Assembly (NCBI RefSeq): GCF_003268855.1
Contig: NZ_QLSZ01000001.1
Coordinates: forward strand, 259,369 to 323,368
Origin: Flavobacterium aciduliphilum
GTDB taxonomy: Bacteria; Bacteroidota; Bacteroidia; Flavobacteriales; Flavobacteriaceae
Reading direction: 5' to 3'
Length of the DNA: 64,000 bases
Shown here one piece after another: positions 35,602-46,887 of the stretch. The notes below the pieces were generated by a model. That model was not told the origin of the DNA. It did not search any database and saw nothing but the letters and a program-made list of their open reading frames with translations. Both the position numbers and the translations under genes were made by a program. The number at the start of each line of letters is the position of its first letter. Position 1 is the first letter of the stretch.

Positions 35602-35631
35602 TTGTAGATTATCATAAATATTGTATCTTTG
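35602..35631 (+). promoter_or_regulatory. Promoter of the DUF1569 gene
   Basis: A TTG at 35602-35604 lies 19 bases before TATCTTTG at 35624-35631, a full match to the Bacteroidota -33/-7 layout, 19 bases before the start at 35650. Confidence 0.65.
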
Positions 35632-35649
35632 AAGAGTAAATTTTAAACT

Positions 35650-36099
35650 ATGAACTCAATATACGACTCGCACTCAAATGCTCTTTTGATAAATCGAATC
35701 AATACACTACAACCCGATAGCCAGCCTCTTTGGGGTAAAATGTCTGTAGGACAGATGCTAACTCATTGCAAATTGGCAAGTGATGTTGCTTTTGGCAAAA
35801 TGGACATCAAAGTTACTATTATAATGAAACTTTTGGGAAAACTGTTAAAGAAAAAAGTATTTTATGGTGGTGATATGGGAAAAAATTCGCCCACCGCTAA
35901 AGAGTTTGTAATCACGGATACTATAGAATTTGAAAAAGCCAAGACAGAACTCATCACAAACATTCAAAAATTTGCTCAAGAAGGTCATGCAGCAATTTCA
36001 TTGATGGAACATCCTTTTTGGGGCAAAATGAGTTATGAAGATTGGGATGCCTTGATGTGGAAACATCTCGACCATCATTTAAAACAATTCGGAGTGTAA
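35650..36099 (+). CDS. DUF1569 (DinB-like) family protein
   Basis: A 149-residue protein with the DinB/DUF1569 four-helix architecture: 'INTLQPDSQPLWGKMSVGQMLTHC' (in parts) supplies the first metal-type His, and 'HPFWGKMSYEDWDALMWKHLDHHLKQFGV' (in parts) the C-terminal His cluster HLDHHLKQF. Family members are putative metal-dependent, thiol-linked enzymes with unknown substrates. It is followed after 7 bases by a methyltransferase gene, so the two are probably co-transcribed. Confidence 0.88.
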   Translation: MNSIYDSHSNALLINRINTLQPDSQPLWGKMSVGQMLTHCKLASDVAFGKMDIKVTIIMKLLGKLLKKKVFYGGDMGKNSPTAKEFVITDTIEFEKAKTELITNIQKFAQEGHAAISLMEHPFWGKMSYEDWDALMWKHLDHHLKQFGV

Positions 36100-36106
36100 T
36101 ATTTTT

Positions 36107-36904
36107 ATGGATTCTCAAAATTACATCGAAATCAACAGAAAAGCTTGGAATGAAAAAACAGCATTTCATGTGGCTTCAGATTTTTATGAGATGAATGCGT
36201 TCTTGGAGGGCAAATCAACTTTAAACCCTATTGAATTAGAATTACTAAAAGAGGTCACAGGAAAGAAGATACTACATCTTCAATGTCATTTTGGACAAGA
36301 TTCGATGACTTTATCTCGTATGGGAGCCCACGTTACAGGAATAGATTTATCCAACAAAGCCATCGAAAAAGCAAAAGAAATTGCTCAAGAACTTCATTTA
36401 GACACGCAATTTGTTTGTTGTAGCGTATACGACACTCCTCAATACATCAACGAAACCTTTGATATTGTATTTACAAGCTACGGCACTATTGGATGGCTTC
36501 CCGACTTAAACGAATGGGCAAAAGTTATCGCTCATTTTTTAAAACCCTCTGGCCGACTAATCATGGCCGATTTTCATCCAGTCGTCTGGATGTATGATAC
36601 TGATTTTAAAGAAGTTTTTTACAGTTATTTTAATGTAGAACCCATTATTGAAGAAGAAACAGGAACCTATGCTGACAAGGAAGCCTCGATAATCTCAAAA
36701 ACAATCAGTTGGAATCATCCAATTTCAGAAATACTGAACGCCCTACTCTCAAATGGATTGACGCTTTCTTGTTTTCATGAATATGATTATTCACCATATT
36801 CTTGTTTTAATAACGTAGAAGAATTTGAAACAGGAAAATTTCGCATTAAAAGTTTACAAAATAAAATCCCGATGGTATATGCATTGGAAGCCGTGAAACC
36901 TTAA
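36107..36904 (+). CDS. Class I SAM-dependent methyltransferase
   Basis: A 265-residue methyltransferase. Motif I is 'ILHLQCHFGQDSMTLSRMGA', followed by 'VTGIDLSNKAIEKAKEIA' and 'FDIVFTSYGTIGWLPDLNEW' (motif IV/post-I region). 'QCHFGQD' replaces the usual GxGxG with a Cys-His-containing variant common in this subfamily. The substrate is unknown and is probably a small molecule. It follows DUF1569 by 7 bases and is convergent with the OmpA gene, with 3 bases between stop codons. Confidence 0.88.
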   Translation: MDSQNYIEINRKAWNEKTAFHVASDFYEMNAFLEGKSTLNPIELELLKEVTGKKILHLQCHFGQDSMTLSRMGAHVTGIDLSNKAIEKAKEIAQELHLDTQFVCCSVYDTPQYINETFDIVFTSYGTIGWLPDLNEWAKVIAHFLKPSGRLIMADFHPVVWMYDTDFKEVFYSYFNVEPIIEEETGTYADKEASIISKTISWNHPISEILNALLSNGLTLSCFHEYDYSPYSCFNNVEEFETGKFRIKSLQNKIPMVYALEAVKP

Positions 36905-36907
36905 CTT

Positions 36908-38848
36908 TTATAATTTTGTAATAAGAAACTCTGATCTTCTATTGGCCTGATGTTGAGCCTCTGTACAATTGGAATCATTGATTGGTTCGCAAGCACACGC
37001 ATTTATTAATTGCGTTTCTCCAAATCCTTTAGCCGTAAGTCTTGAAGCATTGATTCCTTTTGAAACCAACCACTCTAGTGTGGCTTTAGCTCTATTTTCT
37101 GATAAGATCAAATTATAAGTCGCACGATTTCTACAATCAGTATGCGAGCGAATAGCAAGCGACATGTGAGGATATGCTTCCAAAACATCTAAAATTTTTG
37201 CCAATTCGACAGCAGCATCGGGACGAATTTCGAATCGATCTAAATCGAAGTAAATATTTTTTATATTGAAGACTTTAGACAAATCATCTCCCACTTTCAA
37301 TACTTGAATCGTCTCATTAATCTGAATTTGTTTTTCAATTCCCTCATCTTCTACCCGAATAGCTTCTTCTTTTGTTTCAAAATCTTTTCCTTCCACTCGA
37401 ATCGCATAATCTGCATGACAAGCCACTTCATCAAACACGAAATTTCCTTTTGAATCAGCAGTTATAGTTTTTATCAATCGGTGCTCGTTATCATACAAAC
37501 CAACCATTATTGACGTTGACGGAACTTCGGTTCCTTTTGTCAGCACCAAACCTCTTATAGATTGCGTACATATTTTATTAATAGGTTTTATTCTATAAAT
37601 ATCATCATTCCCTTTTCCGCCACTTCTATTTGAAGAAACAAATCCAAAGTGCTTGTTTGGCGCCATGACAAAAGCAAAGTCATCAAACGGACTATTTATA
37701 GGAGTGCCTAAATTTATTATTTTTTGTATTGTGCCATCAGAGGCTATTTTGGTTTGAAAAACATCTAAACCTCCCAAACCAGGATGCCCATCTGAAGCAA
37801 AATAGAAAAATCCATCCGTTGAAATGTAAGGAAATGTTTCCCTTCCCTCTGTATTTATAGTGGGCCCTAAATTGATTGGGGTTCCATAACTTCCATCGTC
37901 ATTAATGCTTACTTTATACAAATCGGACTGTCCATAACTTCCAGGCATGTTAGATGCAAAATAAAGTGTTTTCTCGTCAACGCTCAATGCTGGATGCGCT
38001 ACACTGTATTGGTTGCTATTGAAAGGCAATTCCGTACATTTCCCCCAATGATTTTCTTGCCATGTGCTTTTGTAAATCTTTAACAGTGTTGAATGTAGAG
38101 AATCTTTTCCTTTTTTACCATCATTATAATTGTTCCTTGTAAAATAGATGGTTTTTCCATCCCGTGTAGCAACTAAGGATGATTCATTAAACTTTGAATT
38201 AATAGAACCAGCGCATTTTGTCGGTGTATGTAACTTTCCCTCCTCATCCCATTCTGACTCGTACAATTCTGTAAAATGCTCTCCTGTCCAAGAATGGACA
38301 CGTTTTCCGATACTTCCCGTATCTCGAGCCGAAGCAAACACTAATTTGTTTTCCAAAAAAGCTCCCCCAAAATCGGCATACTTTGTATTAATTTCTGTAT
38401 TTTCTATACTGTAAAATCCAGAATTCTTTTCTATAGTTTTCAAATACTCTTTTCCCTGTTGAATCAATAGTGCGCGAGTTTCTTGCTTCCTTTTATCGGC
38501 AAAAAAGACCATCATTTCGTCTGCTTTTTTATAATTTCCTAGGGTTTTTAATGTGAGCGCATAACGATAATAATATTCTGGATAAACCTCTTGATTCAAA
38601 TCTATTAAACGACTATAATATTGAGCCGCTTTTTCATAATCTGCTTTAAAATAATAACTATCGGCTAACTTTTCTAAGATTTCGACGGAAACATACCCTT
38701 TTGAAACCAATCGTTCATACGTTTTAATAGCATTAACATACGCCAGCTTCTCATACGCCTTTTCAGCTTTTTGTTCTATTCTTTTTTGTGAAAAAATAAC
38801 ACAAGATTGAACCAAAACAACTATTTGAAAAATTAATTTACACTTCAT
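36908..38848 (-). CDS. OmpA-family protein with TPR, PD40 and carboxypeptidase-regulatory-like domains (PorE-like)
   Basis: A 646-residue envelope protein. A signal peptide ('MKCKLIFQIVVLVQSCVIFSQ') is followed by TPR repeats (about 25-130), WD40/PD40 propeller units ('GAFLENKLVFASARDT', 'ALSVDEKTLYFASNMPG', 'PYISTDGFFYFASDGHPG'), an Ig-like regulatory domain ('VGLYDNEHRLIKTITADSKGNFVF', in parts) and a C-terminal OmpA peptidoglycan-binding domain ('YFDLDRFEIRPDAAVEL' ... 'SENRAKATLEWLVSKGI'). This domain order is that of PorE-like proteins paired with PorP/SprF in type IX secretion. The ATG at 38848 is chosen for its signal peptide. It follows the PorP gene by 4 bases. Confidence 0.9.
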   Translation of the reverse strand: MKCKLIFQIVVLVQSCVIFSQKRIEQKAEKAYEKLAYVNAIKTYERLVSKGYVSVEILEKLADSYYFKADYEKAAQYYSRLIDLNQEVYPEYYYRYALTLKTLGNYKKADEMMVFFADKRKQETRALLIQQGKEYLKTIEKNSGFYSIENTEINTKYADFGGAFLENKLVFASARDTGSIGKRVHSWTGEHFTELYESEWDEEGKLHTPTKCAGSINSKFNESSLVATRDGKTIYFTRNNYNDGKKGKDSLHSTLLKIYKSTWQENHWGKCTELPFNSNQYSVAHPALSVDEKTLYFASNMPGSYGQSDLYKVSINDDGSYGTPINLGPTINTEGRETFPYISTDGFFYFASDGHPGLGGLDVFQTKIASDGTIQKIINLGTPINSPFDDFAFVMAPNKHFGFVSSNRSGGKGNDDIYRIKPINKICTQSIRGLVLTKGTEVPSTSIMVGLYDNEHRLIKTITADSKGNFVFDEVACHADYAIRVEGKDFETKEEAIRVEDEGIEKQIQINETIQVLKVGDDLSKVFNIKNIYFDLDRFEIRPDAAVELAKILDVLEAYPHMSLAIRSHTDCRNRATYNLILSENRAKATLEWLVSKGINASRLTAKGFGETQLINACACEPINDSNCTEAQHQANRRSEFLITKL

Positions 38849-38852
38849 ACTA

Positions 38853-39761
38853 CTAAAAGAATCTTGGGGAAACGATCCGACTTTGTTTTTTATTCCATTC
38901 CCATCGCATAAAAATTTCATGAGAACCCGAATTATAATTATTAAGTTTGGTGGTCTCTAAATCATAGCCATAACCGATATAAAGTCCGTCTGTGACTTGA
39001 AACCCCGTTAAAAAACTCATGGTTGCATTCCACCGCCATGCCGCTCCAAGAACAAACTTTTCATAGAGCAACACATTGGAAGATACATCACATTGTATAG
39101 GAGCGCCTTGAACAATTTTAACTAAAAAAGCAGGTTTGTATTTAATATCAGGAGTTATATCAAACACAAAACCACCAATACCATAAAATGTATACTTTTC
39201 TTGATAAACGACCATCTCATTGTCGGAATATCGTTTCGTTTGAAAAATATTAGGTATCGATATGCCAACATAGTTCTTTGCCGAATGAATATACAACCCC
39301 GAACCTATATTGGTTGAATAGGTATTTCTGATAGAAAACAAAGAAGGATCGTAATTGTTGGATGGATTTAATTTTGATGCCTCAAGAGTGAAGTTTTGAA
39401 CAGAGCCTTTCAATCCAAATGCCATTTTGTAGGAATCTGATAAAGAAATCGTATAAGAAAGATCTATAGCAGAATTATACGAAACAGAGGGTCCAATTCT
39501 ATCACCAACAAATGAAACTCCCATTCCGAACGAACGAATTCCTAACGGTGTATTTACCGAAAATGCATCCGTTACAGGAGCTCCATCCATTCCAACCCAT
39601 TGATTTCTATACAATCCAAAAACACTCATTACTCCCCTTGAACCCGCATACGCTGGATTAATATTAATGGTATTATACATGTACTGAGTATATTGAGCAT
39701 CTTGTTGCGCAAATCCAAGATAACACACAAATAAACAGAAAAACAACATTTTTTGAACCAT
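38853..39761 (-). CDS. PorP/SprF family type IX secretion membrane protein
   Basis: A 302-residue outer-membrane barrel of the PorP/SprF family: signal peptide ending 'LGFAQQDAQ', the hallmark 'YTQYMYNTININPAYAGSRG' and 'GLYRNQWVGMDGAPVTDAFS', then beta strands to the C-terminal Phe ('SPRFF'). SprF-like proteins help a specific large adhesin bearing a type B sorting domain reach the surface; usually that adhesin gene is immediately upstream. Here no adhesin precedes it: 197 non-coding bases lead to the divergent trmD gene. It forms an operon with the OmpA-family gene. Confidence 0.92.
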   Translation of the reverse strand: MVQKMLFFCLFVCYLGFAQQDAQYTQYMYNTININPAYAGSRGVMSVFGLYRNQWVGMDGAPVTDAFSVNTPLGIRSFGMGVSFVGDRIGPSVSYNSAIDLSYTISLSDSYKMAFGLKGSVQNFTLEASKLNPSNNYDPSLFSIRNTYSTNIGSGLYIHSAKNYVGISIPNIFQTKRYSDNEMVVYQEKYTFYGIGGFVFDITPDIKYKPAFLVKIVQGAPIQCDVSSNVLLYEKFVLGAAWRWNATMSFLTGFQVTDGLYIGYGYDLETTKLNNYNSGSHEIFMRWEWNKKQSRIVSPRFF

Positions 39762-39970
39762 CAGTACCTGTACTTCATATTACTATTTTTTAGTAAAAAA
39801 GTAATTTTTACACAAAAATCTACAAAAACAAAATATTTAATGCAAGATACAAATTGTTTTATAAATACGATTCATTTTCTAAGACAATTCCATTAATCAT
39901 TTAATGAATAGAACTTGTTTAAGCAAAATCAAAACTTTTTGATTAATTTTTATTTATTATGGGAGTTAGC

Positions 39971-39978
39971 TACTTTTG
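39971..39978 (+). promoter_or_regulatory. TAnnTTTG -7 element upstream of trmD
   Basis: TACTTTTG lies 19 bases before the ATG at 39998 and inside the longer possible frame from 39959, which it argues against. Confidence 0.5.
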
Positions 39979-39997
39979 CATACTTGTTTTAAAAAAT

Positions 39998-40684
39998 ATG
40001 AGAATCGACATTATCACCATCTTACCGGATCTATTAAAGAGCCCTTTTGAAGCCTCAATCATGAAAAGAGCAATTAAAAAAGGCTTGGTTGAAGTTCATT
40101 TTCATAATCTTAGAGATTATACAAAAAATAAGCAACGAAGTGTAGACGATTATCCTTTTGGCGGAGGAGCAGGTATGGTTATGATGATTCAACCTATCGA
40201 TGACTGCATCACCAAACTCAAAAGCGAACGGGATTACGACGAAATCATTTACATGACCCCAGACGGAGAAACTTTGAATCAGAAAATGGCAAATTCTTTG
40301 TCTTTGTATGAAAACATTATTATTCTATGTGGTCATTACAAAGGCGTTGACCAGCGGGTTCGAGATCATTTTATTACTAAAGAAATTTCTATTGGAGATT
40401 ACGTACTCTCAGGCGGTGAGTTGGGCGCACTAATCTTATGTGACGCCATCATTCGATTGATTCCAGGAGTACTCTCAGACGAGACCTCTGCACTAACAGA
40501 TAGTTTTCAAGACAATTTACTCTCAGGTCCCATCTATACTAGACCTGCGGAATACAAAGGATGGAAAGTCCCAGAGGTATTAACCAGTGGTCATTTTGCA
40601 AAAATTGACAAATGGAGAGAAGACATGGCCTATGAACATACTAAAAATAGAAGACCCGATTTGTTAGATGAAAATAATTTATAA
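39998..40684 (+). CDS. trmD: tRNA (guanine(37)-N1)-methyltransferase
   Basis: SPOUT-family enzyme that methylates G37 of tRNAs with SAM to prevent +1 frameshifting; 228 residues. '[21 protein letters not shown]' opens the protein in canonical form; '[14 protein letters not shown]', '[12 protein letters not shown]' and the trefoil-knot '[15 protein letters not shown]' are present, with the catalytic region '[19 protein letters not shown]'. The start at 39998 is chosen from motif and promoter position. rplS follows 110 bases later with its own promoter, a common trmD-rplS pairing. Confidence 0.96.
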   Translation: MRIDIITILPDLLKSPFEASIMKRAIKKGLVEVHFHNLRDYTKNKQRSVDDYPFGGGAGMVMMIQPIDDCITKLKSERDYDEIIYMTPDGETLNQKMANSLSLYENIIILCGHYKGVDQRVRDHFITKEISIGDYVLSGGELGALILCDAIIRLIPGVLSDETSALTDSFQDNLLSGPIYTRPAEYKGWKVPEVLTSGHFAKIDKWREDMAYEHTKNRRPDLLDENNL

Positions 40685-40713
40685 TTGCTGTTTTATTATT
40701 CATAATTATTTTT

Positions 40714-40721
40714 TAATTTTG
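40714..40721 (+). promoter_or_regulatory. TAnnTTTG -7 element upstream of rplS
   Basis: TAATTTTG lies 73 bases before the rplS ATG, implying an mRNA leader of roughly 65-70 bases. A TTG at 40685-40687 is 26 bases upstream, slightly farther than usual. Confidence 0.5.
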
Positions 40722-40738
40722 CACCCACATTTGACTAA

Positions 40739-40780
40739 CCTCTGGCGAAAATCGTGAATGTTGCTCAGATTTTAAACCAT
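40739..40780 (+). ncRNA. Candidate structured 5' leader of rplS
   Basis: Between the predicted transcription start and the rplS ATG, TCTGGC can pair with GC(T)CAGA around an inner CGAAAATCG mini-hairpin. A structured leader on a ribosomal-protein gene suggests autoregulation by L19. This is inference from one sequence; no covariation could be examined. Confidence 0.3.
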
Positions 40781-40794
40781 AATAATTATTTAAA

Positions 40795-41145
40795 ATGGCA
40801 AATTTAGTAGATTTCGTGAACAACGAATTATCAACAAAGAAAGATTTCCCTGCATTTGGAGCTGGTGATACAATCACAGTTTACTATGAAATTAAAGAGG
40901 GAGAAAAAACTAGAACGCAGTTCTTTAAAGGAGTAGTTATTCAAAGAAAAGGGACTGGAATTACTGAAACTTTTACCATTCGTAAAATGTCTGGTGCTGT
41001 TGGTGTGGAGCGTATCTTTCCAATCAACATGCCCGCTTTACAAAAAATCGAATTAAACCAAAGAGGTAAAGTGAGAAGAGCTCGTATTTTCTACTTCAGA
41101 GAACTTACTGGTAAAAAAGCAAAAATCAAAGAAAGAAGAAAATAA
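40795..41145 (+). CDS. rplS: 50S ribosomal protein L19
   Basis: Ribosomal protein bL19, 116 residues, located at the interface of the large and small subunits. 'FPAFGAGDTITVYYEIKEGEKTRTQFFKGVVIQRKG' (in parts), 'ETFTIRKMSGAVGVERIFPINMP' (in parts) and the terminal 'RRARIFYFRELTGKKAKIKERR' (in parts) are diagnostic. It follows trmD with its own promoter and a possibly structured leader and is closed by an intrinsic terminator. Confidence 0.97.
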   Translation: MANLVDFVNNELSTKKDFPAFGAGDTITVYYEIKEGEKTRTQFFKGVVIQRKGTGITETFTIRKMSGAVGVERIFPINMPALQKIELNQRGKVRRARIFYFRELTGKKAKIKERRK

Positions 41146-41169
41146 TTCTTATTTTTCTATCAATAAAAG

Positions 41170-41196
41170 AAGCTCCAATGATTTGGGGCTTTTTTT
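41170..41196 (+). terminator. Intrinsic terminator after rplS
   Basis: AAGCTCC and GGGGCTT pair over 7 bases (one G-U) around AATGATTT, followed by a T7 run. Confidence 0.85.
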
Positions 41197-41281
41197 ATGC
41201 AAAAATTCATGCTTTATTTTATGAAATTCATAATTTAATATCGTTTAAATATCAAATTGATAATTCAATCGATTTCGCTAA

Positions 41282-43615
<2,334 letters not shown>

Positions 43616-43632
43616 AATCCTCCATATAACAC

Positions 43633-43662
43633 AAAAAAAGACGTGAAATCACGTCTTTTTTT
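43633..43662. terminator. Bidirectional terminator after icd
   Basis: AAAAAAAGACGTG and CACGTCTTTTTTT pair perfectly over 13 bases around a 4-base AAAT loop, between convergent genes. Confidence 0.92.
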
Positions 43663-43666
43663 GTAT

Positions 43667-44380
43667 TTACTTTTCATCAGCTTTCTTTAAAATCTTATCT
43701 TGATACTCTATCAAAATTCGGGCTTTATACCCGATACCCAAATTCCAATACTGATTGGTTATAAACTGATTGTTGGCGTCATAAAAAGTAAATTGCCCTG
43801 TATTTGGGGATAATTCTCCATAATTTAACGCTTCAATTTCTATAACATTGACCCCTTTTTCCAAGGTAAGCTGTATTTGTTTAAACTGTGATTCCAAATA
43901 AATACGATCGGTAATTACCACACCATTGACCCAAAGCCTCACTAAATCACCATCTATAGCCCCGTAATCTCTAGAATTTAAATTGATGTTTTTAGTATAC
44001 ACAACAAATTGACCTAAATTCATATCCCGATTAAATAATTCAGGACGTATGCCGTCTTCTTTCATTTGCTGATTAAATTTCTCTGTATAATCCTCTGCAG
44101 GAGTTTTTAAAGGATAGGATTTAGGTGTTTGTGTTTGTCCAACTTTTGGGAGTTCTGGTAATCCTTCTAAAAATTTACTTTTAGGTTCCGAAAAATAATG
44201 ACTTTCAAATTTTAGTGACGGAGCTATTGAAATAGGATTATTCTGAGGAACTAAGGCCTTTTTTTGGGGTGCTTTTTGAGGTTGAGCACTAATATTAACT
44301 TTGCGTTTGGAGGCCTCAAACTGTGCTTGTGCATTCCAAAAACTGAAAACAAAAACTAGAATCAAAAAAGACAATCGCAT
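43667..44380 (-). CDS. Conserved secreted protein of unknown function
   Basis: A 237-residue exported protein with a clear signal peptide ('MRLSFLILVFVFSFWNAQAQF'). A low-complexity Lys/Pro/Gln region (about 22-90) precedes a beta-rich C-terminal domain containing 'LVRLWVNGVVITDRIYLES' and 'LTLEKGVNVIEIEALNYGELSPNTG' (in parts), which looks like a carbohydrate-binding-module or beta-sandwich fold. The ATG at 44380 is chosen because it creates the signal peptide; the frame is open further upstream but hydrophilic there. Divergent from the TonB receptor gene. Function not recognised. Confidence 0.75.
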   Translation of the reverse strand: MRLSFLILVFVFSFWNAQAQFEASKRKVNISAQPQKAPQKKALVPQNNPISIAPSLKFESHYFSEPKSKFLEGLPELPKVGQTQTPKSYPLKTPAEDYTEKFNQQMKEDGIRPELFNRDMNLGQFVVYTKNINLNSRDYGAIDGDLVRLWVNGVVITDRIYLESQFKQIQLTLEKGVNVIEIEALNYGELSPNTGQFTFYDANNQFITNQYWNLGIGYKARILIEYQDKILKKADEK

Positions 44381-44510
44381 GTTTTTCGTAAACTTTTGGT
44401 AAATATATTCAAAAAGCAATGATAAAAGCCATTTCATTAACCATACCTTAACAAATGTTGTGTAACATAAGTGCAAAGAATTCGTCACATTTGCAATTAA
44501 ATTTTTGTAT

Positions 44511-46883
44511 ATGTTATTTAATAAATTTCTACTCTCTTTTTTAGTATGCTTCCTGACGACTTTTGGGTTTTCACAGGAAAAATATACCGTAAGCGGGACC
44601 ATAACTGATAAAAAAAACAATGAAACTCTTATTGGGGTTACCCTTAGTATTAAAGGCACTTCCATTTCAACGCTTACCAATGAATATGGGTTTTATTCAT
44701 TAACTCTTCCTAAAGGGAATTATGAACTAACCGTCAGTTATATTAGTTATGGAATTATCACTGAAAAAATAAATTTGACTCAAAATATTAAGATGAATTT
44801 TTCAATGACCGAAACTAATGAAGTCCTTCAAGAAGTAATCATCACTGAGAAAGCAAAGACCAATACGAGAAAACCTGAAATGAGTGTTAATAAAATGTCG
44901 ATGGTCACCATAAAACAAATGCCTGTGGTTTTGGGGGAAGTAGACGTAATCAAATCGATTTTGTTTCTTCCAGGTGTAACAAACGCAGGTGAGGGACAAT
45001 CAGGATTTAATGTTCGTGGCGGTGGAGCCGATCAAAACTTGATTCTTTTAGATGAAGCGACAATATATAATTCTTCGCATCTTTTCGGATTCTTCTCCGT
45101 GTTTAATCCCTATGCCATCAAAGATTTAAAATTATACAAAGGAGGGATTCCCGCTCGATTTGGAGGTCGCGCTTCTTCAGTTATAGATATTTATCAAAAA
45201 GATGGAAACAGTACTAGTTTTCACATGAATGGTGGCATCGGATTGATATCAAGTCGATTACTTGCAGAAGGACCTATTGTAAAAGATCGAGGTTCCTTTT
45301 TAATAGGAGGCCGTGCGTCTTATGCACATTTATTTTTAAAATTATCTAACAATAAAAACTCCGCTTATTTTTATGATTTAAACACCAAATTAAACTATAA
45401 ACTAAACAAAAACAACAACCTATTCCTTTCTGGATATTTTGGACGCGATGTATTCGATATCAATCAAAGTTTTAAAAACACTTATGGAAATTCAACCCTA
45501 AACTTGCGTTGGAACCACCTCTTCAATGATAAATTATTCTCAAACTTGTCTATGATTTACAGTGATTACTATTATGGTTTGAATCTTGATTTTGTAGGTT
45601 TTGATTGGAATTCAGGAATCAAAAATTATAATTTGAAATACGATTTTAAGTATTATCTATCAGATAAGATTAAGCTCAATTACGGAGCCAATGCAATCTA
45701 TTATGATTTTAACCCCGGAACAATCGAACCTAGTCGCAGCGATTCGGGAATCAATTTCAAGCAATTAGAGAAAAAATATGCATTTGAACCTTCTTTTTAC
45801 GCAGATAGTGAGGAAAAACTTTCTAAAAACTTTTCTATTAATTATGGTTTGCGCTATAGTTTATTTTATCGTCTAGGAAATTCAACAGTAAATTTATACG
45901 CCAACAACCAAGCCGTTACTTTTGACAACGATTTGAAAATTTATGAAAAAGGCGTACCCATTGGAACCGCCTATTATGGCAAAAACAAAACCATCGCTAG
46001 TTTTAACAATTTTGAACCCCGATTTTCTGCTGCTTATGAACTATCCGAACACGCTTCAGTGAAAGCCAGTTACAATCGAATGTTGCAGTATCTACAATTG
46101 ATTTCTAATACCGCTTCTCCTACTCCTTTAGACGTTTGGACACCGAGTGACACTTACATCAAACCTCAAATCGCAGACCAAGTGGCAGTAGGTTATTTTA
46201 AAAATTTCAAAGAAGACCAGTATTCCTTGGAAGTCGAAAGCTTTTACAAAAAAATTAAAAACCGCATTGACTATATTGATGGAGCGGATTTGATTGCTAA
46301 TGAAGCTATTGAACAAGTAATCTTGAATGGGGAAATGCGATCTTATGGTCTAGAACTTTTACTTCGAAAAAATACGGGTAAATTTACTGGCTGGATTGCC
46401 TATACACTATCTAAATCGGAACAACGAACTCCAGGAAGAACAGCCAACGAAACGGGAATTAACAACGGAAATTGGTATCGATCTGCCTATGACAAAACCC
46501 ATAATTTGGCCGTCACTAGTTCGTATAAACTGAGTAAAAAATGGAATTTTGGTGCTAATTTTGTTATACAAACTGGGCAACCTGTAACTTATCCAAACGG
46601 ACAATATACGTACATGGGCATAACAGTTCCGAGTTACGGAACTCGTAATGAAAACAGTTTACCTTTATACCATCATTTGGATGTTTCCGCTACTTTAACT
46701 CCTAAAAAAAGTCAAAATCATAAATGGAAAAGTGAATGGGTTTTTAGTATTTATAATCTCTATGGCAGAAAAAATGCGGCCTCAATCAGTTTCAGACAAA
46801 ATCAGGATTCTGGTCAAAACGAAGCGATTCGTTTATCCATTTTTGGAATGGTTCCTGCTGTTTCTTATAACTTCAAATTTTAA
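44511..46883 (+). CDS. TonB-dependent outer-membrane receptor
   Basis: A 790-residue receptor. Signal peptide ('MLFNKFLLSFLVCFLTTFGFSQ'), then a carboxypeptidase-regulatory-like domain ('VSGTITDKKNNETLIGVTL' ... 'YSLTLPKGNYELTVSYISYG'), a plug with 'GFNVRGGGADQNLILLDEATIY' (in parts) and 'YKGGIPARFGGRASSVIDI', and a 22-strand-type barrel ending in 'VPAVSYNFKF'. It belongs to the receptors paired with DUF4249 lipoproteins, distinct from SusC. The ligand is unknown. The ATG at 44511 is used; a near-consensus -7 element (CACATTTG, 44487-44494) lies upstream. Confidence 0.93.
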   Translation: MLFNKFLLSFLVCFLTTFGFSQEKYTVSGTITDKKNNETLIGVTLSIKGTSISTLTNEYGFYSLTLPKGNYELTVSYISYGIITEKINLTQNIKMNFSMTETNEVLQEVIITEKAKTNTRKPEMSVNKMSMVTIKQMPVVLGEVDVIKSILFLPGVTNAGEGQSGFNVRGGGADQNLILLDEATIYNSSHLFGFFSVFNPYAIKDLKLYKGGIPARFGGRASSVIDIYQKDGNSTSFHMNGGIGLISSRLLAEGPIVKDRGSFLIGGRASYAHLFLKLSNNKNSAYFYDLNTKLNYKLNKNNNLFLSGYFGRDVFDINQSFKNTYGNSTLNLRWNHLFNDKLFSNLSMIYSDYYYGLNLDFVGFDWNSGIKNYNLKYDFKYYLSDKIKLNYGANAIYYDFNPGTIEPSRSDSGINFKQLEKKYAFEPSFYADSEEKLSKNFSINYGLRYSLFYRLGNSTVNLYANNQAVTFDNDLKIYEKGVPIGTAYYGKNKTIASFNNFEPRFSAAYELSEHASVKASYNRMLQYLQLISNTASPTPLDVWTPSDTYIKPQIADQVAVGYFKNFKEDQYSLEVESFYKKIKNRIDYIDGADLIANEAIEQVILNGEMRSYGLELLLRKNTGKFTGWIAYTLSKSEQRTPGRTANETGINNGNWYRSAYDKTHNLAVTSSYKLSKKWNFGANFVIQTGQPVTYPNGQYTYMGITVPSYGTRNENSLPLYHHLDVSATLTPKKSQNHKWKSEWVFSIYNLYGRKNAASISFRQNQDSGQNEAIRLSIFGMVPAVSYNFKF

Positions 46884-46887
46884 ACTT

